From assembly GCA_014338405.1 (NCBI GenBank), contig JTDE01021187.1, positions 32,844 to 96,843 of the forward strand: a stretch of DNA of 64,000 bases, in the 5' to 3' direction. Each line of letters starts with the position of its first letter. Positions within the stretch are counted from its first letter, which is position 1. The notes below the pieces were generated by a model, which saw nothing but the letters and a program-made list of their open reading frames with translations, had not been told where the DNA came from and did not search any database. Shown here in pieces: positions 12,598-23,911 of the stretch. The DNA comes from Paragonimus skrjabini miyazakii. Lineage: Eukaryota; Platyhelminthes; Trematoda; Plagiorchiida; Troglotrematidae. The position numbers and the translations under genes are program-made.

Positions 12598-13595
12598 ACT
12601 TTCCTGTCACATCTATCTTCTAACAATCAACCGCAGAGCGAACGTCGATACACATTTACGATTGTAGTTCGCATGCTAGACTTCTTTTGAGAGACCGCCC
12701 GGATGAAACAGTCTGCACTATCATTGCCGGTGAAACTATGCTAGTTAGTGGAGTTTTTTTTGGATAAAACCGGTCTCTTCAGGCGTCGTCCTTATCCTGT
12801 CCTCACAATGACGTGGTCGATTACCGATCTGCTCGGTTCAACTAACGGACGAGCGAGATGTTTCAGATCCAGCGAGTCATCTTCAACTGAACGACCGTGA
12901 ACTCTCTTACTCGTGGTCAAACAGTCACGTTGAACATTTTTGGTTTCACTTTTATATCAAGTTGTATTCGTAGCTACTTAAGCTCCAAATTTTAATTTTG
13001 TTCTGACAGAAGGAGGCCAACGTAGCTTTCAAATTTTGCTAAAGTCAGCCTGTTCGTAGGGTGCAACGCGCTGCTGCACAGACTGGTCTGTTATTCATGT
13101 CGACTATTTCAATTCCATGTAAATACAGTTCGTACTGCCCCTCAGTAACAGAAGTGACTGCAAGAAAAAATGTGTGGACGGACAGTTAGTGCCATGTGAT
13201 CCACAATGGACTTTCGCGTCGTCGTCTGCTGTTTGCTTACTGTGATGGGACAAGTGATCTTCGGAGACATGCACATAGTCTTCTGGTTCGAATTCGGGGT
13301 GCGCAGTGGACAATTCGCTGTCCGTCACATGTACTGTGCGCTACAATAACAACTTATGTGTTTGACCACAGTGTCGCCATATGCCACGGTATGAAAAACG
13401 GTAAGCTGTTGTTGACCAACATCATATTAACAACAGGAGACTAATGAGAGTGAGAGGGTCATCTGAATTCTTGGGACAAACGGTGGACTTGCGCGCTTTT
13501 ACTTTCCCTCCAGGGTTAATGGAAGACCGATTCCAACAGATCAACTGTACACGTGATTGTACAATAGATTCCTTTTAACCATAGCAGACCCACCG
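12598..13595. other. Unassigned stretch
   Basis: No convincing coding or repeat feature. Overlapping opposite-strand frames near 13100-13440 are probably incidental. Confidence 0.45.
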
Positions 13596-13880
13596 AGTAG
13601 TTATTTACTGATGAGTAGTCGGGGATCTGGTTAATTTCAAGTTGAACATCACCCACAATTAATCGCAGCTGTCGCATTCCTATAGAATTTCCAGTCAGCC
13701 CATCCCGAACTACAGAAGCACTAGACTCGAGTTTCGCTCTCATTATAGCTCGTCAGTAGTACATATCCTTTCCACGGCCGGGACTAGAACTTCGGCCACG
13801 CTGTTCATGAGGCAACCGTGTTTACCACTGCGTCATAGCTGCGATCAATATTGGGTGATGTTCAACTTAAGTAGTGATTT
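13596..13880 (-). mobile_element. Hammerhead-bearing small retroelement, copy at 13.7 kb
   Basis: The element body (13607-13869) is flanked by AGTAGTTATTT and AGTAGTGATTT, an 11-bp target duplication with one mismatch. On the minus strand it starts with a short inverted arm (GGGTGATGTTCAAC, seen at the right edge), then has an A box-like TGACGCAGTGG, a B box-like AGTTCTAGTCCC, a hammerhead ribozyme, and the family tail containing the same GGGTGATGTTCAAC block (left edge). The right arm is shorter than in the 60.8-kb copy, so this copy is truncated. There is no protein-coding capacity. Confidence 0.75.
13718..13762 (-). ncRNA. Type I hammerhead ribozyme, copy at 13.7 kb
   Basis: Minus strand, 5' to 3': stem I GTACTA, core CTGACGA, stem II GCT/AGC with an eight-base loop, core GAAA, helix III ACTCGAGT, cleavage base C, stem I partner TAGTGC. 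Stem I pairs six positions, one of them a G-U wobble. The invariant core nucleotides all fit the hammerhead consensus (CUGANGA, GAAA, UH at the cleavage site). The very short helix III resembles those of Sm-alpha and PLE hammerheads. Activity is not shown, but the fold is intact on paper. Confidence 0.8.
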
Positions 13881-15142
13881 CACAATGCTGAATGTGAGCG
13901 TATTCGTGGCCACTCTCCGTCTATCTCCATTCGTCTGATATATATAAGCCGCAGTGTTTTACGTTTGCAGTTGACGAAAATAAGCGAAATGCTAACCTAG
14001 TGCAAAACATGTTGAACAATACTCAAAGTTGATTGTAGTTTCGCGTTTACTCGGGCTTTTCGGGCCTTCTCTTTTAAAGAGAACCCCTATGCTCGAGTTC
14101 ACCTCTTGCTAGAGCTCGTCGGCAGTGAATTTTCTTGCCAATATCAAAATATGAACTGTAGCCAGGCTTTCGTGAGGGAATGATGTCGATAATTTTGTCC
14201 TTAGACTCACATCAGACGCGAAAGAATCATCCTTTGCGAATGTCAAGCCACATTCACTTGTGAAGAATCCTTGGCCTACATTATAGTCTGGAGAGAAGAC
14301 ACGGTAATTGTCCTGATAACTATAAAAGGTAATCCTAAGATTACGACTCCTGAAGTTAGAATTACAAAAATAAGTAAACTTGTCGAATGATCTTGGGAGC
14401 AATGTCATGTAATGAGAGTCTGGGTTGATGTAAGTTGAACATAACTGTTTCTGTACTCCTTTGACGTGTTCGTTTGTTTCCTAGACGAATGTATGGTGTT
14501 ACTTGTTCTCAATGCTTTCCTTGTGAAAGTTTGTTAATCATATCAGACTATATTGGACCATACTGAAATTTTTGCGAAGCTCAGTTTGCTGTACGTTGTC
14601 AAACCAAATAGCACAAATAAATGATTGAGTTTTACATGAAAACCGTTGCGTAGAAGAGACTCACAAGAAGAAGCTCGGTATAGTCTGACTTAATGAAACA
14701 AGTACGGTCCTGACACTGTTGACAACGTACTCATGACGTACGGTACAAAACGTGTTGCAGTAAGGTACTCGATTGCAGTTTAGGAATGTGTGCTTGTTGT
14801 GCTGACCTTGAATGCACAGGTGCGTTCCATAGAAAATTTGAGCATGTTTCACTCGGATTGGATCAACAACGAATCTCATAAACAAAACAAGTTGGCTGTG
14901 CCAATTGATTGTCTGAGTTCCGATGGGTGGTAAGATAAAATCACTCAATTATTTGAAGGGGAAGAGAAATACCGTCAAGCAACGAGATGTTTCAACATAA
15001 CCAATGTCTCATGTAGATTCTGTAGATTCTACTGTTTACGGTCGATAAAGAAGATGTGCGTCATACAGCGCCAGCGCTACGAGAACCTATTATAAAAGGA
15101 AGCATTTTGTGTAAAACGAGGCACAATTTGATCTGTTTGTTT
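13881..15142. other. Largely unassigned stretch with a faint hammerhead-element trace
   Basis: Near 14085-14125 a diverged minus-strand block resembles the middle of the hammerhead element but has lost core bases. Minus frames at 14109-14408 (99 codons) and 14661-14948 (95 codons) have no domain I recognise and no clear splice pair. Confidence 0.45.
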
Positions 15143-16095
15143 TGCGATCGCTGATAAGTAGTCGGGAATTTGGTTACTTCCAGATTAAGTACCTTGAATA
15201 GTCCCCGTTTAGTCATGAGAACAAACGTGTGGCAAACAAACATGTTTTCAGTGCTTCATCAAACTAAATACAATACACTTGAATGGATTCGCTTGGGGTA
15301 GTACATCAGTGAGGTAAAAGATGATAATCACTGTCAAGTTAGTCAGACTCGTGAGATCTGATTATGTAACACCAATCACTTGGGTTGTGAACATTTCTGA
15401 AAAAATCGGCACGCTTATGTAGATCGATTCGGGTATTGAGGCATGGTCACAAGAGGTTCAGTGTTTTGACCAGACGTTTCGATGAGCATAACAGGGGTAA
15501 GTGAAGGCGGATTGCAATAGTTTCTGCGATAACTAATAAACGACCTTTGACCCATTCCAGTTGCGCTCCACAGACTCGATAGATCGGTTTGTTTTTGTCA
15601 GGTTGATTCGACCAAGGGCTCAGAAACGGCCGAGAAGCAAGCCTTTATCGATCCTCAGGATAGCCATGCCGGATGAGGCTTCTGGATGCGTTCAGATACT
15701 CGCCTTGTTGTGCGGCCTACGTAACCTGTTCGACAAGAACATGTACAGGGAATACATCTTTCAGCTGGGGACGCAAAAGTGTTATGAAAGCAAATCGGAT
15801 ACGTAATTGAGCTACGCAATAGGTTTTGTTAAGTGCTACGTAAAATTTCCAGGTTATGTTTTCAACATTGTCATCACCTTTGAATAGTAACATATGAGGT
15901 TTTTCGTCTACAGTTTGTGGTATACATACCTCTGCGCAAATTATCATGTGCTCACAAACAAACCGACCTGGGTGACCATTTTCAGGGAGTGTGTTAAATA
16001 TAAAATGCTTTTCTTCTATACTGTCATCGGAGCATATTTTCATGGCTCTATCTAGTAAACACTGAACCAAGTTCTTCTTTTGTCTCAAAGGTGCA
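15143..16095 (-). pseudogene. Decayed PLE (thumb to GIY-YIG endonuclease and 3' region)
   Basis: The minus strand from 16088 reads QKKNLVQCLLDRAMKICSD, the PLE segment after the polymerase, then PHMLLFKGDD and LRPQLKDVFPVH, which lead into the endonuclease. Frameshifted but clear, 15690-15725 reads the YIGRTTRR block and 15440-15600 the C-terminal block (KGRLL, QKRLVKTLNL). Both closely match the PLE at 61958-62386. The 3' region near 15230-15260 has the family's CACTGAAAACATG motif. It then runs into TTGGTTACTT/GATAAGTAGTCGGG (15143-15190), which resembles the tail of the hammerhead elements. The reverse transcriptase core is absent. Confidence 0.8.
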
Positions 16096-16169
16096 AAGCT
16101 ATTAAAATTGGTAGTGTCCTAACCAGGTGGCTTTGCGATATACTTTACGTTATATTGCGCCATCCTTAT

Positions 16170-16647
16170 TTTGGTGGATTATCAGACTGGAGGTGCGAGT
16201 ATTCCAACACTCGGCGGAATACCTCAACGAGTGGGAGGTGCGTCCAAACGCCAACAGCGAGCGGAGCGGAGACGGTATGGGCGACTGGATGAGTCATCGC
16301 CCGACTGGATCGGACCAACTGGCGAGACATGGCGGGCAAAATGGGATGGAGGACCAAATCGGAGGCACGGTTAGTCCAACAAATGGTCGTAGAATACGGT
16401 CAAAGCCCACAACACGAGCGACCGGACAAGCCATCACTCAACGAGATCGGACCAACGGACGAAGAATGGCAGGCGGGCAACCCCCGATAGAAGACACAGA
16501 TCAAGCAGAAATGCATACGACGTGAGAGCAGAAACCGGGGTTGCTGTGGGCCGGAATTCTGAATCATAGACGCGAGCGCGCGCGTCGCATGGCAACGAGC
16601 GAGTTGGACAATAAGGATTGTACTCTATTGGACGCCTTTTGGCAGCA
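16170..16647 (+). mobile_element. LTR-like repeat family C, copy 4
   Basis: Runs from TTTGGTGGATTATCAG to GGCAGCA, diverged versions of the family ends. It is flanked by TTAT and TTAC, a 4-bp duplication with one mismatch. At 478 bp it is shorter than copies 1 and 2, mainly in the second internal unit. It carries GC-rich patches including CGCGAGCGCGCGCG near 16570. Confidence 0.65.
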
Positions 16648-16777
16648 TTACGACGTGACATGAACAAGTCTAAAAACGTCATACGTACGGATGATTCGGA
16701 TTTCAGAGTAAAGCGGATATTTTTGTGAGCACAGCTGAAGCGTATCAGTGTTTCACTAAAGCTCTTCGTCTGCCATG

Positions 16778-16930
16778 CAGATAATTTTAAGTTGAACGTC
16801 ACTCAACTGATCGCAGGCTTCGCACTCAAGTAGACTTTCTAATCAGACAATTTCTAAGGGAAGCACTTGACCCTAGTTTCGCTGTTCTTACAGGTCGTCA
16901 GCAGTGCCTATTCTTGCAAGCTGTTCATTG
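16778..16930 (-). mobile_element. Hammerhead-bearing element fragment at 16.9 kb
   Basis: Contains the family tail (TAAGTTGAACGTCACTC at the left) and the hammerhead, but lacks the tRNA-like head. No target duplication found. It lies 130 bp from the end of LTR family C copy 4. Confidence 0.65.
16863..16907 (-). ncRNA. Hammerhead ribozyme copy, slightly decayed
   Basis: Minus strand: stem I GCACTG with partner AAGTGC (five of six pairs), core CTGACGA, stem II CTGT/ACAG with a mismatched closing C-C pair, core GAAA, helix III ACTAGGGT, cleavage base C. The core is intact, but the mismatch at the base of stem II would probably weaken cleavage. Confidence 0.65.
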
Positions 16931-17639
16931 TACCTAAGTGAATTGGTGATGCACTGATAGTCAACGCGTTTGCTAGGTTAATGTTAGCTACGTGTCATTT
17001 TGCACATGTGCACTCTGCGGAAAATTAGATTATCCAAATAATTCGGTGTTCTGTTGTAATGTAAACATTCATTTTTATGCAAAAAGTTATGGAATTTCTT
17101 CCCAGGCGGTTGCGTAATACACATCAGTTTTTATAACTTGGGAAGTAACTGCAGATTTAAGTGTTGTCTAAACACAACCTGAGATAGATCGACGCTCAGC
17201 ACTAGCTGAAAATCATGTCACGCAATTCTGACACGCAGTTTATTAATTCAATACAGACATAACGAAGCAATCGTCTTACAATTAAATAATTTCTTTGTTA
17301 AGCCAAAACGAATTAAAGCCAGAAATGCTATAGGTGTCGCAGTGTTTTCATCCGCTTCAATTAAACAATTTAAACCAATAAAAATTACAACATAAATGAG
17401 GTGATCATTTAATGGTACGTGTTGATGTATTGGCCATGTGGTATGCCCAACGGACACCACCAGAATGGATGGGTTTATTAATCAACTGCATCCACAATGT
17501 GAACATCTCAGGTGTGATGATGACTGGCTAGTACAAAGCCTCTATATCGTATTTGTTCTGATTTAAATTGATTGACCAACGCTGATCGAGAGGATCATCA
17601 CCATCATTATAGACAGCAATAAATCAGTGGTTCACACTG
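16931..17639. other. Unassigned stretch
   Basis: AT-rich. A 70-codon minus frame (17248-17460) has no recognisable domain. Confidence 0.45.
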
Positions 17640-17649
17640 ATGCTTAACT

Positions 17650-18300
17650 GCCATACAACCACGAAGAAGAAAAAGCATACCCTGTATAGGAAGAGAGAAG
17701 AAAAAAGGGGGATGGGAGGGAACCTAATCACTAAAAATAGCCACGTCTATATTCAAACATTCAACATCAAGGTGCCTACACTGTGCAAACAAACAACCGA
17801 ACTGTAAGTGAAAGTAAGGCGTCATCAGCAAGACTTGCGGCTTTCACTGCCCCGCGTCATTAAATGCACTCACTTCACAGACAACTCGGCCAAACAACGA
17901 CAACATTCACGCCACTGAGTTCGGTTAGCCACCATCTCATCTAACGTCTCAAGCCACCGACTCTGTGAGTCGCGAGGGCTCCAGCCCTTGAGACGAACCC
18001 GATCTACAGTAGCCAACCCCTTCGCGAACGATTTCATTTATCTACGCCAGGTTATCATCTGTCCACCTCGCACCTTGCGCCAGTCGACCGCAGCGTCGGC
18101 AAACAGTGTTCGGTGTGACAGACGACTTGCTGGCATCCTTAGTACATGACCTAACCATCTAAGTCTATACAAGTGTAAGGAATGAACAAAAGAATTCGTT
18201 TGACCATCAGTGCCAAACACCCGCTTCCTAACCTCCTCGTTGCTCACTCGTTGGTGCCACCCGATACGAATGATCGAGAGGATCGAGACGTTGTGAAGCT
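17650..18300 (-). pseudogene. 3' end of an RTE-like LINE
   Basis: The minus strand reads a C-terminal LINE segment including RVFGTDGQ, YRLRWLGHVLRMPA and RLSHRTLFADA (18038-18247). The last block is also present in the LINE at 1-2 kb, and a further DSQSRWLETL-like part lies in another frame near 17930-17960. The end near 17690-17720 is a plus-strand purine-rich run (AAAAAAGGGGGATGGGAGGG), i.e. a pyrimidine-rich 3' end on the element strand. It is 5'-truncated, as typical for LINEs. Better preserved than the 1-2 kb copy, so probably a separate, younger insertion. Confidence 0.75.
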
Positions 18301-21300
18301 TATAACTCTACGTTTTAATTCGTTATGGTTTGATCAAAGAATTGTTCACTAATGCTCTTAAATACAACGCACAAGATATTCTGTCGCACCCGTTTTGTTT
18401 TGGGTTCAAAAATCGTGGTCGCATTATAATTACCCGTACTGGTTATACTATCGAGAACCCTTAACTAAGTGCATTGTGTCCTTATCATGGGTGGCTAGTT
18501 CACATACACATCGTCTTCTACGTGGAGCAGATACACCGTAATGGATTTTACAGCATACAAACTTTGTGTGACAACAAATTTTAATGGACACTGGCTTAGG
18601 GGATCGCTTCTTTGAACCATGACCAATGACCACCCTAGAGAGTAGAAATCTGATAGCATTTTTATTTTCTCTACAATTGGTCCGAGCTCTATCCTGATCA
18701 AACTGAATCATCCTCTCTCCATAGTTAAGCGTATCGACCAGAGAATAATTTCTCGAAAACACACTCATTAGTCTTTCAGCTCAGCGTTTGTGAATAATGA
18801 TTACAACCTACGTAGAAATCATTAAGATAAGAATTTCGGTAAGCATAATTGTTTGCGACGAATTTCTCTTTTTGATCAATACAGTTACCTATAATGGAGC
18901 AAGTTACTGATCAAAGATGAGCAAGGGACCAAACGACTGATTAGAAGACAAACACTACTCCGTTATGCTTATGACCATAGACGAGGTAGGATTTAACCAA
19001 TTAGTGTCAACTGCTCTGAGTAAGTTGCTGGGTGAGATGTACGTACTTGTCCGAGACAATCCCAGTGTATCAATGAACTGATCTAGGACATACAACCCCG
19101 GATGGCTTAGCCGGATTGGGAATACCTCAGCAACAGTTAGATTGCACCACATGTTTTTCCGCGAAGCAGTGAGGGGGCACAATAGACAGTACGAAAATCC
19201 ATTCGCCCATACGATGCAGTTGCTTCAGTTAACGACTAGTCACCCAAGTGGTCAAAAGTAACATCAACCACTGTCAGTTTGGCAGTAACATTCACTGGCC
19301 TAAGCATCTTCCTGATCATGAATATGTTTAATCGTTATTTCTTGTGTATATTTCGAGCATGAATGACCTGATGACGAAGTGCTGAAAACACGGACCTGTT
19401 TTTGTCAAAATGAATATTTTATCTGCGTCAATGAGTAGTGTTTACGAAGTGGAATGTCGTAAAAGGTGTCTTACATCAGTTATATCTGGATCATTTTCAT
19501 TTAATCTTAACTGGTGTTCATATAAATTGTGTTAATCGTCCAAGTAACCTAAGTTGTCTCTTAGATCATTGTCCCAAATCTACAATGCATGCACTACACA
19601 CAAAGCGCTTCGTTTCATCATACTAGTTGACGGTTTCGAAGCTTATATGAATGCCAAACCAGTTGCATTGACACGCGATATCGATCGACCGCTGGCATCC
19701 ATGACATGCTTGTTGGCCAGACCGAACGCGAACGTGTAAGACAGTTTTACGTGGCTGCCTGTATCGATCTGACAGGAACAGGCTGACCGTGCGCGTGCTG
19801 ACATCGCCACGCCAACGTGCCGTTGAAATCCTGTTGTAAGCAAGCACATGTCAGCCAAAGGGAATGCAAGTGGCCTGCTAACTAAACTGTGAGGCGCTCA
19901 ACTGCGGTCGGACCTGATCCAAACAATTGCAACTATGCCAAACATTAGGTCGTCTGTTATGAGTTCGGCAGCATTAACACAAGTTATAATTTGATCACGC
20001 GTTTGACAGTTTTCGCCCAAGCAGTTCGCCTAAATACTCAAAGACTGATTCGTTTGCCAACCGTAGTTGGTCTCACCGCCGTTGTATTAGGATTAGCTAA
20101 AATTTCGGTGAATGTAGGTGTATCTCATAGAAGATGACGTCGATCTGACGCCTGTTAGACGGTAGTTCATTCAGCGTGTAAATTAGACCCTAATATGATG
20201 GTGATAGTCGGCAGCCGCCGCTAATTTGACATAATTTTGATGCTCGAAGTCGTGAAATTAACAGTCAACATTGACCTAGTCCAAGCCCAGTGGATTGCTT
20301 GGACGCGATTGGACTAGAAGTCAGTTTCTCTCGAATTGCTTGCAAGTTTATAGGTGATAATACGTGATGCATTGGTACTAATCACACTGGATTCTCCGAA
20401 TGCTTGGGCGATGGACGGGTCTCCTGATTGACACTTGTTGGCCCAATAGCATCGGGATAATAATGACAGCTATGATTAGTTGTAATCGTACCCTTGCGTT
20501 TGGCAGACTCAGAACTGTAGTTTATTGTGTTCTGCAAACGACTGTCCTGAAATTTTAGATTACTAAACTATGTTCGCTTTGGAGACTCACATCACGTTGA
20601 CTTGTCAGCAGAACAGATCTTGGAATTGAGGTGGAAGGCTCCAAATGAGGTTCCTCAACTGTTTTATTTGCTGACACGATTGTATGATTGTCGTCCGGTA
20701 GCTCTGTCACCGTGATGTTCTCCAGAGTATCCCTGATTGAATGTGGCTCAGATGACCTCGATTGAAGGTCGAATTATTCAGATCCACAATCCCAATCATC
20801 GACTTGCCGAGCTGCCCGGCGAGAGTTCATGACCTGGACAAAGATCTTTGCCTCGAAACTACAATCACTCTGTAATGAACACCCAAACTCCTGTAGTAAA
20901 TGTGTGAAATTGCAAGGCTGTTTGAAGAACTACTATTGCGACCATCCTTTGAATTCAACTGCTATACACGGATATAACATAAAATCCAGCAGACAAAACA
21001 ACGTAACGGAAAACCTAATGAGATGACTGAAGAGAAAGTGGATAGGCCCAGCATATAAACAATTCCGTACACGAACGCCGCTACTTACGATTGTGGTTCA
21101 TGTGGAACAGGGTTTTGTACCTTAAATATTCCTGATCCACTTGTTCCAAACGGAAAGACTCGTTTAGTCGTTCAATGCAGACCTCAACTTCATTTGTTTC
21201 ATGTTTTGATGCAATGTCACTGTCTGTTCATCCAATTTTCTACTCCACCTGACCTCAGGTTCCCCAAGTAAGCCTCAACGGGTTAGACTGTGAAATAGAG

Positions 21301-22892
21301 TACGAGGCATACGTTCGATCCCACAAAATCGACAAGGAAGGTTACCGTGGGAATAGAAACATTCGGATTGTTATCTCTGAAAATTTGTTTCTTCACTCTC
21401 TTGTTGGTGACGTTCTGCTTCCAGCAAATCAAAACAACCGTATGAATACAGTGAATGCCAGAAACAGATAATCAGTTAGGCTCTTCCAATCAATTGGGTC
21501 AGTTTTCGCATCTTTATTAGAAGGCGGGATGCGCGACTGATAGCCATTTTACTCAAACTTTTGTAGACATATAAGCCCACCCACTAGTTTTAATATGTCT
21601 GCATCAAGGGAAGGTACAAGAACAGATCCCAGTCCAACTCGAACCAGTGCTTTATATTGTTGGTTATTAGTATCAACCACTGGAAGAAAAACTGATATCA
21701 CCAAATTATTTGAAAATTTTTGAGTTGTCTGAGAGTAATCACTAGTGAGATCGATGTCAGCTGGGTAGTCAAATTAAAGAACTTTGTTAGTGACCTTTGC
21801 GACTGTATTTACTGCAATATTTGTTATCTGTTCACACTACGGTTCTTTTCATTAAACGTTTAGGTTACGAGCTCAGCTCGGTCATTCTTGATGTGACCCT
21901 GTTTTTATGGGAGAACATTCCATTCTAAAGCTTACATGAATGCCCGTTGCAACGAACACTGCATTATTTCCTGTTATCCGTTAGATGTGTTCTCAAATGT
22001 TATAGTTTTCGATCGTTTGCCTTCATATTTTTAAGTCGCTGTTCGGTTGGGCTCTTAGGTATTTAATTCCATACTGTAGGTTCTTGTCTGGATGTTCAAA
22101 ATTAGTTGCAAACTAGAACTTTCTGTTTTATGTAGTAGTCCTAACTACACAATCGAATATCAATCAGAAAAAAAACAATAAAACTGGAAGGAAACATCCG
22201 AACTTGACGAAGAATATAACGATACTTCTGAATCACCGAAGGTGACAGAGAAGATCCACTGGTTTTCTCTTTCACAACAAACAAGAAGTATCCATGAAAT
22301 TGACGGAGGCTTAACATAAATTGCGAGGTTTTGCGAGAATACGGCAGTTAACACGACGAGTTTTCCGTTACTAATGGGAAAAATTTGCTGTGAATTCTAT
22401 TCGGCTTTAAAGCCGGTTTCTGACTAGTATTAGGGCGTGGAAGCCACGTTTGAAATTTACTTTCTGCAAGGGTAGTGTTTCTTTTTATACTTCTGTAATG
22501 TCATTTTAAACTTTAAAGCTGTGGTTACAAATCATCAGCACTACTTTGATGAGGTTTAAAAAACCTTGTAATAATTTCTTTAGGTCACCTACAACTAAAA
22601 TTTAGTTGTCATGGTAATAACTAGTCTGACAGACTTGTTAATCTAAAGAAGAGTCAGGTTTTGGAGAACTGGTGACTGAACTCGAAACAGCATTAGGGAC
22701 GAAACTCTTAGACGTTGTAATTGTGCTACGAAGCCGCGCCGAGCGCTCATAGAATTCACTTTCGGAATCATTTACTTATCATCTCATTGTATCATATGGA
22801 ATCCACTCAATGTCTCAGAAAGATGAGGTTGGGATTCATCAACGCCACTCCTGAACATTGAAACTATGTGGCAGGTCAGTTCCTGTTTCTAG
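18300..22892. other. Mostly unassigned stretch of about 4.6 kb
   Basis: No domain-bearing frame. Small frames near 18450-18770, 18955-19180, 19440-19850 and 20829-21026 cannot be assigned. At 19372-19400 a TGATGACGAAGTGCTGAAAAC block resembles the 3' region of the local PLEs and may be a PLE scrap. Confidence 0.45.
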
Positions 22893-23206
22893 TGTTGTGA
22901 TCCAAGAACGCGGATGGCACAAGGGTTATTTATTCGACAGACCAACACATGGGTTAAGCATTTAAACAAGACCTGAAACAAAACCACTCATTTGCACGCG
23001 ATATTCGGCCCCAGTCCTTCTCGGTTGCCGCAGATGTCAATGCTCAGTTCCATTAATTAGCAGGGACCACTATGGGCGATGCTGCACTCTGATGTTCCTT
23101 TCTGCATTTTTCCTACGGCTTGTACGATGTCAAAATATATACTCCTGTCCTAGTACCGAATATCAGTGGTATGAGGAGTATGTTACGATCGCTCAACTTC
23201 ACTGCA
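22893..23206 (-). mobile_element. Solo LTR, family A, with CTAG target duplication
   Basis: A 314-bp minus-strand copy runs from TGCAGTGAAGTTGAGCG to GATCACAACA. CTAG flanks both sides (22889-22892 and 23207-23210). Its length equals that of the LTR attached to the gypsy element at 45190-45503. It contains the shared ATATATTTTGAC motif and an AATAAATAA polyadenylation-like block. No internal sequence adjoins. Confidence 0.8.
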
Positions 23207-23880
23207 CTAGGTTAAGTCCAATCAAAACAGATTACCCACGACTGAGTCTATATCGAAATACTAGTTTCTTATGAATCAGTACGACTTCATGTAAGGTATT
23301 TCCTGTAATAAAAAAGTTTTAACCATTCTTGTGAGTGTTTTATGAAGTGGATTGTAATCAGTTGGAACATATAGGAGCTAGAAAGTCGACCTAATTAAAC
23401 GGTTACCTCACATTCACCAAATGTACACTAAAAGTCTAAACGTGTATAATCACGTTTTGTGTTCCCTCGGTTGCATGTACAGTTAAAGAACTACAAACTT
23501 CCATTGAAACACTAATAGATTTAACCGTGTTTTTGTTACAAATGTAACAAACGGCGTAACTTTTACCTTAACAAATCCTAATACAATGTTCGTATTCGCC
23601 AAATCATTTGTTTTAGGAAATCGTTTCACATACTTTCAAATTTGTTCTTTTTTATTGTCTGAAGGCTAACAAAAATAACACAGTGTCATATCTACAGTAA
23701 GTAGATGTCGGTCAGATTAATAATTCGGTGGTCTAATTCTTGCCATTACGGTTAGTCACTTACTTATAACCGACTGTGTGGGTAGTTTGTTATGAAATGT
23801 TCCGCAATTACGTACTCAACTTCGTCACGCTGATCAGTACGTCGCTGATGTTTATTGCGATGGCTTGAGAACTCTACAAA
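23207..23880. other. Unassigned stretch
   Basis: AT-rich sequence upstream of the PLE. No promoter or pseudo-LTR could be delimited. Confidence 0.45.
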
Positions 23881-23911
23881 GTTTTTGTCACGTTGCAGTT
23901 AGTCTAAAACG

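Noticed and set aside
14085..14130. Sixth hammerhead copy
   Set aside because: Resembles the family, but the core reads CGACGA and TGAA, so essential bases are lost.
19370..19410. CTGATGA...GAAA block as a further hammerhead
   Set aside because: Stem II cannot form and helix III needs several bulges. More likely a diverged PLE 3' scrap.
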